A DNA stretch of 64,000 nt from Hyphomicrobium_A sp963776675 (GTDB taxonomy: Bacteria > Pseudomonadota > Alphaproteobacteria > Rhizobiales > Hyphomicrobiaceae), in the NCBI GenBank assembly GCA_963776675.1, contig CAVZNR010000060.1, positions 11,416 through 75,415 on the forward strand, given 5' to 3'. Position numbers and translations under genes: made by a program. The notes under the pieces were generated by a model. That model worked only from the letters and a program-made list of their open reading frames with translations. It had not been told where the DNA came from and did not search any database. The stretch's first letter is position 1, and every line of letters starts with the position of its first letter. Positions 17,491 through 25,201 of the stretch are shown here, piece after piece.

Positions 17491-18693
17491 TCACAGATCG
17501 AGTGGAAGGACGCGCACCGAATCGCCCGCGCGCGCCGGTGGCGCCTCGGGTGCACGCACGATCAGAACATCGGCTGCGACGAGCCCGCTGATACGGGCGC
17601 TATCCTGCGAGGCGAGCGCCGCCACGCGCGCCGCCCCGTCGGCGCTCGGCTCGCGTCGCGCGAGCATGTAGCGCTGGCGCGGTCCGTTGGCCGGGAGGTC
17701 GTTGGCAAGCAGCGCCGTTTGCTCGCCCAGTGCCGCCGTGCGGCCCAGCAGCGACGCGATCAGCGGCACCAGGAACACGCGCGCGGCGACTAGGCAGGAG
17801 ATGGGATTGCCGGGCAGTCCCAGCACCCGCGTGCCGTCCATGCGTCCAAACAGCATGGGCTTTCCGGGCCGGATCGCCACTTTCCAGAAATCGAGCGTCA
17901 TGCCGGCGGCTTCCAGCGCCGGGCGCACCAGATCGTGGTCGCCGACGGAGGCGCCGCCGATGGTCACCAGGATGTCGGCGCCGCGGGCGGCCGCGATCTT
18001 TGTGCGTAGCGCGTCGTGCGTGTCGCCGGCGATGCCGAGGATCTGCGCTTCGCCACCGGCGTGCATGATGAGGGCTGCAAGACCATAGGGGTTCGACGAC
18101 ACGATCTGGTCGGGGCCCGGCGCCGTGCCCGGCTCGACCAGCTCGTTGCCCGTCGCCAGGATGGCGATGCGCGGCTTGGCCCGCACGGGCAGGCGGGCAT
18201 GCCCCGCCGACGCGGCGAGCAGAATGCCGGCGGCGTCGAGGCGCCGGCCGGCTTCGAGCAGCGTCTCGCCCTGGCGGAAATCGCCGCCGCTCAAGCGCAC
18301 GTTGGCGCCGGGCTCGGGCGCCTCCGTGACGCGCATCGCATCGCCGCTGCGTTCGGTGTCTTCCTGGATGACGACGGTGTCGGCGCCGGCGGGCAGCGGC
18401 GCACCGGTAAAGATGCGCACGGCTTGCCCCGGCGAGAGTGCCTCTGCGTGGCGCTTGCCGGCTTGCGATTCCCCGACGATGGTCAGCGTCACCGGCACGC
18501 GCGCGAGGTCCTCGGCGCGCACGGCGTACCCGTCCATGGCGGAGGAATCGAACGGCGGCTGGGTCAGTCGGGCCGTGATCGTCTCGCTTAGCACGCGGCC
18601 GCGCGCCCCGATGAGGCCGACGGTCTCAGAGGCGAGAGGCGTCACGCCGTCCAGGATGCGCGTCAAGGCCTCTTCGACCGGCAGCAGCGCCAT
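17491..18693 (-). CDS. moeA: Molybdopterin molybdenumtransferase MoeA
   Basis: MoeA inserts molybdate into adenylylated molybdopterin, the last step of molybdenum cofactor assembly. The 400-residue product has domain I/II with SSAMDGYAV (near residue 50). The molybdopterin-binding domain III has ATGNELV, ASVGDHD and the GLPGNPISC motif. The C-terminal domain IV ends with VRVLPLDL. It starts three bases after the moaC stop, so it is in one operon with moaC and trpC. About 475 bases separate it from lexA, which faces the same way. Confidence 0.94.
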   Translation of the reverse strand: MALLPVEEALTRILDGVTPLASETVGLIGARGRVLSETITARLTQPPFDSSAMDGYAVRAEDLARVPVTLTIVGESQAGKRHAEALSPGQAVRIFTGAPLPAGADTVVIQEDTERSGDAMRVTEAPEPGANVRLSGGDFRQGETLLEAGRRLDAAGILLAASAGHARLPVRAKPRIAILATGNELVEPGTAPGPDQIVSSNPYGLAALIMHAGGEAQILGIAGDTHDALRTKIAAARGADILVTIGGASVGDHDLVRPALEAAGMTLDFWKVAIRPGKPMLFGRMDGTRVLGLPGNPISCLVAARVFLVPLIASLLGRTAALGEQTALLANDLPANGPRQRYMLARREPSADGAARVAALASQDSARISGLVAADVLIVRAPEAPPARAGDSVRVLPLDL

Positions 18694-18696
18694 GCT

Positions 18697-19185
18697 TCAA
18701 GCGCCTTTCTTGGACGCGCGCCAGTCGCCCGAGCGCCCCCCGGACTTCTCAAGCAGGCGGATACCCTCGAACCGCATGCCGCGGTCGACCGATTTCAGCA
18801 TGTCGTAGAGCGTCAGGCAGGCAACCGACACCGCGGTCAGCGCCTCCATCTCCACCCCGGTCTGGCCCGCCGTCTTCACCTCGGCGACGACGCGCACGCC
18901 CGGCGGCTTGTCGTTGATCTCCAGGTGCACGGCGACCTTGGAGAGGTTCAAGGGATGGCACAGCGGGATCAGCTCGTGCGTGCGCTTGGCGGCCATGATG
19001 CCGGCGATGCGCGCGGTCGCCAGCACGTCGCCCTTGGGCGTGTCGCCCTGCTCCAGGAGGTCGCGCGTGCGCGCCGCCATGACGACGAACCCTTCCGCGA
19101 TGGCGGTGCGCGTGGTCGTGGCCTTGTCGGAGACGTCGACCATGCGGGCCGCACCCGTCTTGTCGATATGCGACAGCTTGCTCAC
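18697..19185 (-). CDS. moaC: Cyclic pyranopterin monophosphate synthase MoaC
   Basis: MoaC converts the 3',8-cyclo-GTP product of MoaA into cyclic pyranopterin monophosphate, the first molybdopterin intermediate. The 162-residue product has the typical N-terminus LSHIDKTGAARMVDV, the catalytic stretch KRTHELIPLCHPL and GVEMEALTAVSVACLTLYDMLKS with the active-site Lys. Its start overlaps the trpC stop by ATGA, and moeA follows after three bases. The trpC-moaC-moeA series matches the arrangement seen in many Hyphomicrobiales. Confidence 0.96.
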   Translation of the reverse strand: MSKLSHIDKTGAARMVDVSDKATTTRTAIAEGFVVMAARTRDLLEQGDTPKGDVLATARIAGIMAAKRTHELIPLCHPLNLSKVAVHLEINDKPPGVRVVAEVKTAGQTGVEMEALTAVSVACLTLYDMLKSVDRGMRFEGIRLLEKSGGRSGDWRASKKGA

Positions 19186-20009
19186 GATTGCCTCCGGTGC
19201 GCGTTTCCGAACTCCGGGTCCGGTGCCAGCAGCGCGGTGGTTGCGGCCGCCACGTCCGCCTGGCGCATCAGGCTCTCACCGACGAGGTAGGTGTTGACGC
19301 CGGCGCGCTTCAACCGGGAGATGTCGGCGGGCGTGAAAATTCCGCTCTCGCCCACGACGATGCGGTCCTTCGGCACGCGCGGCGCGAGCCGCTCGGTCGT
19401 CTCCAAGGTCGTCTCGAAGGTCTTGAGATTGCGGTTGTTGATGCCGACGAGGCGGCAGTCGAGCTTGAGCGCGCGATCGAGCTCCTCGTCGTTGTGCACC
19501 TCGGCGACGGCGTCCATGCCCCAGTCCTTGGCGGCGGCGGCAAGGTCGCGCGCGGTGGCGTCGTCGACCTCGGCCAGAATGATGAGGATGCAGTCGGCGT
19601 CCCAGGCGCGCGCTTCCACCACCTGGTAGGTGTCGAGCATGAAGTCCTTGCGCAGCGCCGGCAGCGAGGTGGCGGCGCGCGCGGCCGTCAGATACTCCGG
19701 CGCGCCCTGGAAGGAGGGACCGTCGGTGAGCACGGAGAGGCAGGCAGCGCCTCCGGCCTCGTAGGCTCGAGCGAGCGCGGGCGGATCGAAATCGGCGCGG
19801 ATCAGCCCCTTCGACGGGCTCGCCTTCTTCACCTCGGCGATCAGCGCCGGCAGCCCCGACCCGTGCATGGCGGCAATGGCGCCGGCAAAGGAACGGACGG
19901 GGGACGCGCTGCGCGCCAGCTCGGACAGCACGTGCAGAGGCTGGCGCTCCTTGGCGTGCGCGATCTCGTCCAGCTTATAGCGCGTGATCTTTTCGAGGAT
20001 GTCGGACAT
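19182..20009 (-). CDS. trpC: Indole-3-glycerol phosphate synthase
   Basis: TrpC closes the indole ring from carboxyphenylaminodeoxyribulose phosphate in tryptophan synthesis. The 275-residue beta/alpha barrel has the family motifs: ALIAEVKKASPSKGLIR with the catalytic Lys, LSVLTDGPSFQGAPEYL, LRKDFMLDTYQV, VGINNRNLKTFE and VGESGIFT. It is the monofunctional form. It overlaps moaC by ATGA. In related genomes it usually follows trpD directly; here small genes and a ModE-like gene occupy the 1.6 kb between them. Confidence 0.96.
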   Translation of the reverse strand: MSDILEKITRYKLDEIAHAKERQPLHVLSELARSASPVRSFAGAIAAMHGSGLPALIAEVKKASPSKGLIRADFDPPALARAYEAGGAACLSVLTDGPSFQGAPEYLTAARAATSLPALRKDFMLDTYQVVEARAWDADCILIILAEVDDATARDLAAAAKDWGMDAVAEVHNDEELDRALKLDCRLVGINNRNLKTFETTLETTERLAPRVPKDRIVVGESGIFTPADISRLKRAGVNTYLVGESLMRQADVAAATTALLAPDPEFGNAHRRQS

Positions 20010-20145
20010 AGGCCAAGGATACTGTTGAGGTGGGGCGGTTGCTACCGGGGCCGTGCACCATGGTCAAGTAGAGGTGGAGCAGGGCCGGGCAAGGGCCCCC
20101 AAACGTTACTTCGGTACGGCCGCCTGGGCGTGCTATAGCCTCACA

Positions 20146-20361
20146 ATGCGCTACCACAAAGCGGTTCGGATCAGCCGCCCCGAGGCGGACTTCATCATCA
20201 GCGGGCCCACGACCTCGCTCAACGATTGCGTCGTCGTCGAGGACGACGGCGACTGGTACGACGTGCGCCGCATGACGGAACAGGAGCTGACCGATTTCGT
20301 TGATAGCCTGCAGCGGGCGCGCCTTGCCGCCGTTGTGGCCGGATCGGTCACACCCCATTAG
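20146..20361 (+). CDS. Small hypothetical protein (71 aa)
   Basis: I do not recognise this family. The 71-residue acidic product (MRYHKAVRISRPEADF...) has no signal peptide or membrane segment, and the middle is rich in Asp and Glu (VVVEDDGDWYDV). The upstream frame is open to 20053, but codon character changes at 20146. A TATAGC element ends seven bases before the ATG, so the message may be nearly leaderless. It diverges from trpC across 136 bases and lies 22 bases before the next small gene in the same direction. Coding is supported by frame quality and spacing, not by homology. Confidence 0.6.
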   Translation: MRYHKAVRISRPEADFIISGPTTSLNDCVVVEDDGDWYDVRRMTEQELTDFVDSLQRARLAAVVAGSVTPH

Positions 20362-20383
20362 TCACGAGACAGCGAAGCCTCGC

Positions 20384-20593
20384 ATGGAAGAGTTGAATAT
20401 TGACCGAGCGGCCATGGGACGCCTGGCCAAGGCGCTGCAGTTCATCTGCGGCGCCGATCATCCCACCACCGTTGCATTGCAGACGGCCGCCGACAGCGGG
20501 GCTGAGCGCGACATCAAGAACGCCCGCGCCCAGTTCCTCAAATTGAAGCCGTCGGACCGGCGCGCCGCACTGACGATGATCTACGACGATTGA
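20384..20593 (+). CDS. Small hypothetical protein (69 aa)
   Basis: A 69-residue soluble, helical-looking product starting MEELNIDRAAMGRL, with a Lys/Arg-rich C-terminal half (LKLKPSDRRAALTMIYDD). It starts 22 bases after the preceding small gene and probably forms a two-gene unit with it. The family is not recognised. It converges with a 48-residue gene on the other strand, 22 bases away. Confidence 0.6.
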   Translation: MEELNIDRAAMGRLAKALQFICGADHPTTVALQTAADSGAERDIKNARAQFLKLKPSDRRAALTMIYDD

Positions 20594-20615
20594 GGCCGGA
20601 GGGAACCCGTAGTGC

Positions 20616-20762
20616 CTATCTCTTTTTCTGCTTGAGATCGCTCTTGCCCGGCTTAGCAAAAGCCGCGCTCACCGTGCCCATAGCCGGGCTGGCGCCTTTT
20701 GCGGCAATTGCCTTCTTGGGCTTTCGGATTTCGCGGTTCGATCTCACCTGACCTTTGGCCAT
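20616..20762 (-). CDS. Small basic conserved-type protein (48 aa)
   Basis: The product begins MAKGQVRSNREIRKPKK and is strongly basic (about one third Lys/Arg) with Ala/Gly spacers. I recall short proteins with this MAKGQ-x-R-SNRE-x-(R/K)KPKK start as a frequent unnamed family in Hyphomicrobiales. Its function is unknown; binding of nucleic acid would be a guess from charge. The frame is open upstream to a GTG at 20837, but the conserved-looking protein starts at the ATG. Confidence 0.65.
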   Translation of the reverse strand: MAKGQVRSNREIRKPKKAIAAKGASPAMGTVSAAFAKPGKSDLKQKKR

Positions 20763-21175
20763 TTCAGTCTCCCATTTGGTTGATGCGTGTGGGCGTGCCG
20801 CCTGCAGTGCCTCACGCAAGAGGCTGCCGACGTGCACAAGGTCCGCTGCGATCTGCGCGATCGCCGCGGCAATGGTCTTGATGCGTTAGAGTGTCTTGAT
20901 GCGATAGACGTGCTCGCCCCCTTTGGGGCGGCAGCGATGCCGGGGCGCTCGCGAAGAGACGAAGTCGGCCACCCGGCCGACCCTCACCTTGATGCTCAAG
21001 GATGGAAGCGCAATCGTCCTTGATGTCTTTCGATAGGCTATTCGCAGGGCCCCGTCCAACGGTTCGTCGGTCACCATGCCCCCGCCATGGGCCGGACATC
21101 GTCTCAGGAGCGGCTGTCGCCAGCGCGTCCCGCTGCTATACATGCTGGGTCCAACCACAATCCTCCGGTGACGGC
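20763..21175. other. Gap without a clear gene; possible gene remnant
   Basis: About 410 bases between the 48-residue gene and the ModE-like gene. On the minus strand, 20889-21000 encodes a short frame ending GGEHVYRIKTL, which resembles the end of a small conserved protein but has no good start. The sequence CGCATCAAGAC is then repeated just past its stop, as if a fragment had been duplicated. I see no RNA gene or clear promoter here. Confidence 0.35.
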
Positions 21176-21589
21176 GTGCCCGCCAAGACCAAAACCAAGC
21201 CCAAGACCAAGACATCGAAGCAGCGCGCGACTGCGAAATCGGCGGGTGCCGGGATTCCCCGCCTGCGCATCGTCATGGGCAAGGGGCTGATCCTGGGCCC
21301 CGGCAAAGTCGACCTTCTGGAGGCCATCGAGCGCAAGGGCTCGATCTCGGGCGCCGCGCGCGAGATGGATATGTCCTACCGCCGCGCCTGGCTGCTGGTG
21401 GACGCTCTCAATCAGATGTTTGCCCGCCCGCTCGTCATTGCCGCGCCGGGCGGCGCACGCGGCGGCGGCGCGCAGATCACCGATTACGGCAAGTCCGTCG
21501 CGGCCGCCTACCGGCGCATCGAGCAGAAGACGCGAACGGCCATTCGCGAGGAGCTGGCACGTTTCGATACCGACGTGGAGCGCGGCTGA
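21176..21589 (+). CDS. ModE-like winged-helix DNA-binding protein without molybdate-binding domain
   Basis: The 137-residue product has a ModE/LysR-type winged helix at about residues 38-125: ILGPGKVDLLEAIERKGSISGAA, MSYRRAWLLVDALN and, in the wing, GGARGGGAQITDYG. This is the N-terminal domain of the molybdate-responsive repressor ModE. No MOP molybdate-binding domains follow, so any metal sensing would need a partner. The first 25 residues are a Lys/Thr-rich tail of histone H1 type (KTKTKPKTKTSKQ). The GTG at 21176 is chosen because upstream codons are poor. It lies between trpD and trpC, near moaC and moeA, so a link to molybdenum is plausible but inferred. Confidence 0.8.
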   Translation: MPAKTKTKPKTKTSKQRATAKSAGAGIPRLRIVMGKGLILGPGKVDLLEAIERKGSISGAAREMDMSYRRAWLLVDALNQMFARPLVIAAPGGARGGGAQITDYGKSVAAAYRRIEQKTRTAIREELARFDTDVERG

Positions 21590-21606
21590 GCGGACAGGCG
21601 GTCGCC

Positions 21607-22629
21607 TTACGCCGCGTTGGTGACGGCGACGAGCTTGTCGAGCGCGCGTGCTGCAGCGCCCGTGTCGATGGCGTGCGCAGCCCGCGTCACGCCGTCGGTG
21701 AGGTCCGCGGCCTTGCCCCCGACGATCAGCGCGGCGCCCGCATTCAACAGCACGATGTCGCGGAACGCCCCCGGCTCGCCCGCCAGCACGTCGCGGATGG
21801 CGGCGGCGTTCACGGTCGCATCCCCGCCCTTGAGATCATCGAGCGTTGCCTTGGGAAGGCCGGCGTCCTCCGGCGTCACCTCGAACTCGGTGATCGTTCC
21901 GTCCTTGAGCTCGGCCACGCGCGTCGGTCCCGTCGTCGTGATCTCGTCGAGGCCGTCCGAGCCGTGCACGACCCAGGCGTGCTCGGAGCCGAGGTTCCTG
22001 AGCGCCTCGGCGATAGGCGCCGTCCAGCCTGCGCTGTACACGCCTACGACCTGGCGCCGAACGCCGGCCGGATTGGCGAGCGGCCCCAGCAGGTTGAGCA
22101 GCGTGCGCACGCCCAGCTCGGCGCGCGCAGGCGCCCACGCCTTCATGGCGGGGTGGTGTTTGGGCGCCCACATGAAGCCGACGCCGGCTTCCGCAATCGA
22201 ACGCGTGATCACGATCGGCTCGATGTCGATCTTGACGCCAAGCGCCGTGAGCACGTCGGACGCCCCTGACAGCGAGGACACCGCGCGGTTGCCGTGCTTG
22301 GCGACCGGCACGCCGGCACCGGCCGCCACGATCGCGGCGCAGGTCGAGACGTTGTAGGTGTTGTGGCCGTCGCCGCCGGTGCCGACGATGTCGACGGCGT
22401 CGGGCGGCGCCTCGATAGCGAGCATTTTGGCGCGCATCAGCTGGCAGGCGCCGGTGATCTCGGCGAGCGTCTCGCCGCGCACGCGCAGCGCCATCAGGAA
22501 GGCGGCCATCTGCGTCGGCGTCGCGACGCCCGACATCATGAGCTCGAAGGCGTCCCCGATCTCGCCCTCTGAGAGGGTGGCGCCGGTCGCCACCTTCTGC
22601 ATCAGCTGCTTCAGCGCGTTGGCGGACAT
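21607..22629 (-). CDS. trpD: Anthranilate phosphoribosyltransferase
   Basis: TrpD transfers phosphoribose from PRPP to anthranilate in tryptophan synthesis. The 340-residue product has the N-terminal helical domain (EGEIGDAFELMMSG, near residue 20). The PRPP-binding motif GTGGDGHNTYNVST is near residue 84, and the anthranilate region has KHGNRAVSSLSGASDVL. It starts nine bases after trpG, so these form a trpGD pair. It converges with the ModE-like gene, 17 bases away. Confidence 0.96.
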   Translation of the reverse strand: MSANALKQLMQKVATGATLSEGEIGDAFELMMSGVATPTQMAAFLMALRVRGETLAEITGACQLMRAKMLAIEAPPDAVDIVGTGGDGHNTYNVSTCAAIVAAGAGVPVAKHGNRAVSSLSGASDVLTALGVKIDIEPIVITRSIAEAGVGFMWAPKHHPAMKAWAPARAELGVRTLLNLLGPLANPAGVRRQVVGVYSAGWTAPIAEALRNLGSEHAWVVHGSDGLDEITTTGPTRVAELKDGTITEFEVTPEDAGLPKATLDDLKGGDATVNAAAIRDVLAGEPGAFRDIVLLNAGAALIVGGKAADLTDGVTRAAHAIDTGAAARALDKLVAVTNAA

Positions 22630-22638
22630 GGCCGCGCC

Positions 22639-23253
22639 TTAAGCCGCGTCGCGCGCAGCCGGCGCGTTGCGCCGCCGCGGGCTCATGCCGGCAAGCGACA
22701 GGAAGTTGGCGAGCAGCGCGTGACCCTGCTCCGAGGCGATGCTCTCGGGATGGAATTGCACGCCATGCACGGGGTGCGATTTGTGCTGCAGGCCCATGAT
22801 GATGCGGTCGGATGTCTCGGCTGTGACCTCGAGCTCGGGCGGCAGGCTTTTGCGCTCTACGATCAGCGAGTGGTAGCGCGTCACCTCGAACTTCGCCGGC
22901 AATCCCTTGAACACGCCCTTGTCGGTATGGCGGATGGTCGAGAGCTTGCCGTGCAGCGGCTCGGGCGCGCGGATCACCTTGCCGCCATAGACCTGGCCGA
23001 TCGCCTGATGACCGAGGCAGACGCCGAGGAGCGGGATCTTGCCGCCGGCCTTCTCGATCAGCTCCAGGCAGATGCCGGCCTCGTTGGGCGTGCATGGACC
23101 CGGCGAAAGCACGATGGCCTTGGGCTTCTTCTTGAGCACGTCTTCCGCACGGATCTTGTCGTTGCGGTAGACCTCGCAATTGGCGCCCAGCTCGCCCAGG
23201 AAGTGGACGAGATTGTAGGTGAAGCTGTCGTAGTTATCGATGAGGATCAGCAT
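22639..23253 (-). CDS. trpG: Anthranilate synthase glutaminase subunit (TrpG/PabA type)
   Basis: This subunit supplies ammonia to TrpE by hydrolysing glutamine. The 204-residue class I amidotransferase has IDNYDSFTYNLVHFLGELGA at the N-terminus, the oxyanion motif LSPGPCTPNEAG, the nucleophile Cys in GVCLGHQAIGQ and the catalytic His/Glu in VQFHPES. The ATG is at 23253, although the frame stays open far upstream. Because it sits next to trpD it is most likely TrpG; it may also serve PabB. Its partner trpE lies about 2 kb away on the same strand. Confidence 0.95.
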   Translation of the reverse strand: MLILIDNYDSFTYNLVHFLGELGANCEVYRNDKIRAEDVLKKKPKAIVLSPGPCTPNEAGICLELIEKAGGKIPLLGVCLGHQAIGQVYGGKVIRAPEPLHGKLSTIRHTDKGVFKGLPAKFEVTRYHSLIVERKSLPPELEVTAETSDRIIMGLQHKSHPVHGVQFHPESIASEQGHALLANFLSLAGMSPRRRNAPAARDAA

Positions 23254-23318
23254 TGCTCTTCGAGGTCCGCAAAAAACCGCCAATTGTGCCAAGGGTGTAG
23301 GGAGCGGCCCCCCTAGCG

Positions 23319-23852
23319 TCAAGTCAGCTGCTTGGGGGTCAGGAAATGCTCGAGCCGACCCGCCCCCGGCGCGATCTCGGCCCAGCTCGCTGCGTTGAAC
23401 CCGATCACGGCGACGCCGGCGGTGGGAAACTTCTCGGCGAGGCGGGCGGTATCGTCCACAGCGCCGCTGCCGACGAGCAGGACCGCCAGCTCCTCCAGCC
23501 CCGGGTTGTGTCCGACCAGCATGACGTGGCGCGGGACTTTGCCGGTCTCGTCGGGCCCCAGCCGGCGCAGGCGCGAAAGCAGTGTTTCGGGCGGCGCCAG
23601 ATAGATGCCATCGTCGTAGATCACCCGCGGCACCGGCGCGCCGAGCTTGGGCAGCACCAGATCCAAGGTGGCGCGCGCGCGCACCGCGCTCGAGCAAAGG
23701 ATCACGTCGGGCCGCAGGCCCATCGCGGCCAGCGCCGCACCGATCTCCGGCGCCGCCTTCTTGCCGCGCTTGGCGAGCGGGCGGTCGTAGTCGTCGAGCC
23801 CGGGCGCATCCCAGCTCGACTTGGCGTGGCGGAGCAGCGTGAGCGTCAGCAT
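23319..23852 (-). CDS. SixA-like histidine phosphatase
   Basis: A 177-residue member of the histidine phosphatase superfamily. The phosphate-accepting motif LRHAKSSW places the nucleophilic His at residue 9. The second catalytic His is in MLVGHNPG. The size and RHAKSSW form match SixA, which dephosphorylates phosphohistidine signalling domains. It lies between trpG and a secreted-protein gene and is not obviously co-functional with either. An Hpt protein, a possible substrate class, is encoded 26 kb away; that link is speculation. Confidence 0.85.
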   Translation of the reverse strand: MLTLTLLRHAKSSWDAPGLDDYDRPLAKRGKKAAPEIGAALAAMGLRPDVILCSSAVRARATLDLVLPKLGAPVPRVIYDDGIYLAPPETLLSRLRRLGPDETGKVPRHVMLVGHNPGLEELAVLLVGSGAVDDTARLAEKFPTAGVAVIGFNAASWAEIAPGAGRLEHFLTPKQLT

Positions 23853-23984
23853 CGGCTGACGATGACCGGTGCGCGGCGTCTGTCAAGGCGCAAAGCTCGC
23901 TGCGTTGCAGCTGTGGTGATGCGCTGCTAACGTGCACGGAGCATGTGGTCCTGCAACATGCGGCGTGGGATAGGCGCGAGCATA

Positions 23985-24326
23985 ATGGATGGAGCAAACG
24001 CGAATTGGCGTTTCGCCGTGCTGTCGGGTGCAGCGATGGCGCTGACGCCTGTGCTCGCAAGCGTGTGCGCTGCGCAAACCGCACCCAAGGACCCGGAGCC
24101 GAACGCGGCCACGGAGAAGCAGCTCAAGGACGGCGAAGATCTCTACATCCTCAAGGACGTGCCGGAGCCGGAAGAGGGCAAGCCCAAGCTCGATCTCGGC
24201 AAGGTCGGCAAGAACGGCCAGCTTTCGCTCGAGAAGATGCCGCTCGACAGCGACAGCGACTATGACACCAAGCCTAAGGGCGCCGGTGGCATTCGCCTGA
24301 AGATTCCGCTGGGAAAGCAGGAGTGA
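23985..24326 (+). CDS. Hypothetical exported protein
   Basis: A 113-residue product with a signal peptide (WRFAVLSGAAMALTPVLASV, cleavage probably after VCAAQ) and a short acidic mature part. That part is rich in Lys, Asp, Glu and Pro (GEDLYILKDVPEPEEGKPK) and ends in IRLKIPLGKQE. The family is not recognised; a small periplasmic protein is the best description. Earlier ATGs at 23943 and 23958 are in frame but would lengthen the region before the hydrophobic core. Confidence 0.6.
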   Translation: MDGANANWRFAVLSGAAMALTPVLASVCAAQTAPKDPEPNAATEKQLKDGEDLYILKDVPEPEEGKPKLDLGKVGKNGQLSLEKMPLDSDSDYDTKPKGAGGIRLKIPLGKQE

Positions 24327-24329
24327 GGC

Positions 24330-25068
24330 TCAGAACCTGGCGCTGCCCTTGAGGGCGATCGAGTGGATCTGCGTCGTCTCGCCGAGCTGTCCGTCGTAGG
24401 TGAGATGCAACACGGTGTCGGTGCCGGTGATGACGTCGATGCCGGCGCCGACCGTGCCCATGACGTCGTCCATGCCGGTGATGGTGAGGAACGGCGTCAC
24501 GCCGCCGGGGCCTGAGACGAAGGTCGAGTTGAGGCCGAAGTAGGTGTTGGTGAACCAGGTGGCACCGGCGCGCAGGAACGGCCGGATCAGCGTGCCGTTC
24601 GAGATCCACCACTCGGTGCCCATCTCGAGCGACGGCGCGAACGAATAGACGGTCGGCGTCTCACCGTGCACAGCGAGGTTGGCCGCGCCGCCGCCGGACT
24701 CGGTGAGCCCATGCAGGTCGACGCGCGTCGCAGAGGCATCCATCACCGGCTTGAAGTAGAGGTCGGGCGACCCGAACACGTAGGCCAAGCGCAGCCCGCC
24801 GTTGAGCACGTCGATCTCGCCGCCGAAAAGCAGCGCCCCAGCCGCCACGGTGCCGAGCAGGGCCGCGCGCCAAGTGTCGGTGGTGGAGAAGGTGTCGGAG
24901 CCGCGGCCAGCGTGGGCCGCGTAATTGCAGATCGCCTGGTAGCGGCGAGCGTCTGGGCACCGCGCGCCAGGCGTCCGAGCTAGCGAAGGTCTGCGAGCCG
25001 CGGCCTGCGTCGCCCGCGTAGATGGTGTACGTCTGAACGCGGCGGTTGCGCTGCCATGTCCCGGTTCC
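24330..25068 (-). pseudogene. Remnant of an autotransporter-type outer membrane beta-barrel
   Basis: The minus-strand frame 24330-24848 encodes about 170 residues of amphipathic barrel ending IALKGSARF, with the terminal Phe typical of autotransporter barrels. Upstream the frame lacks a start. The stretch AGRGSDTFSTTDTWRAA (just before 24848) occurs again, in another frame, about 110 bases further up as AGDAGRGSQTFASSDAWRA. This looks like a gene that lost its passenger and part of its barrel through duplication and frameshift. I found no intact signal peptide. It could not be secreted as it stands. Confidence 0.6.
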
Positions 25069-25201
25069 CAATGCTCGGACGCAAGACGTGCGAGTTCGTT
25101 GAAAAATGTGCGGTGGCGCCACCGACAATGGCGTACACGTCATATTGAATGTTGTTCAGTCTGAGCCGGCAAGTGATTCGCGTCAAGCGTGGAGGTGCCG
25201 G

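Noticed and set aside
17273..17671. Plus-strand frame of 132 codons between lexA and moeA
   Set aside because: It runs into moeA on the other strand, crosses the hairpin at 17321-17362, and has no family pattern.
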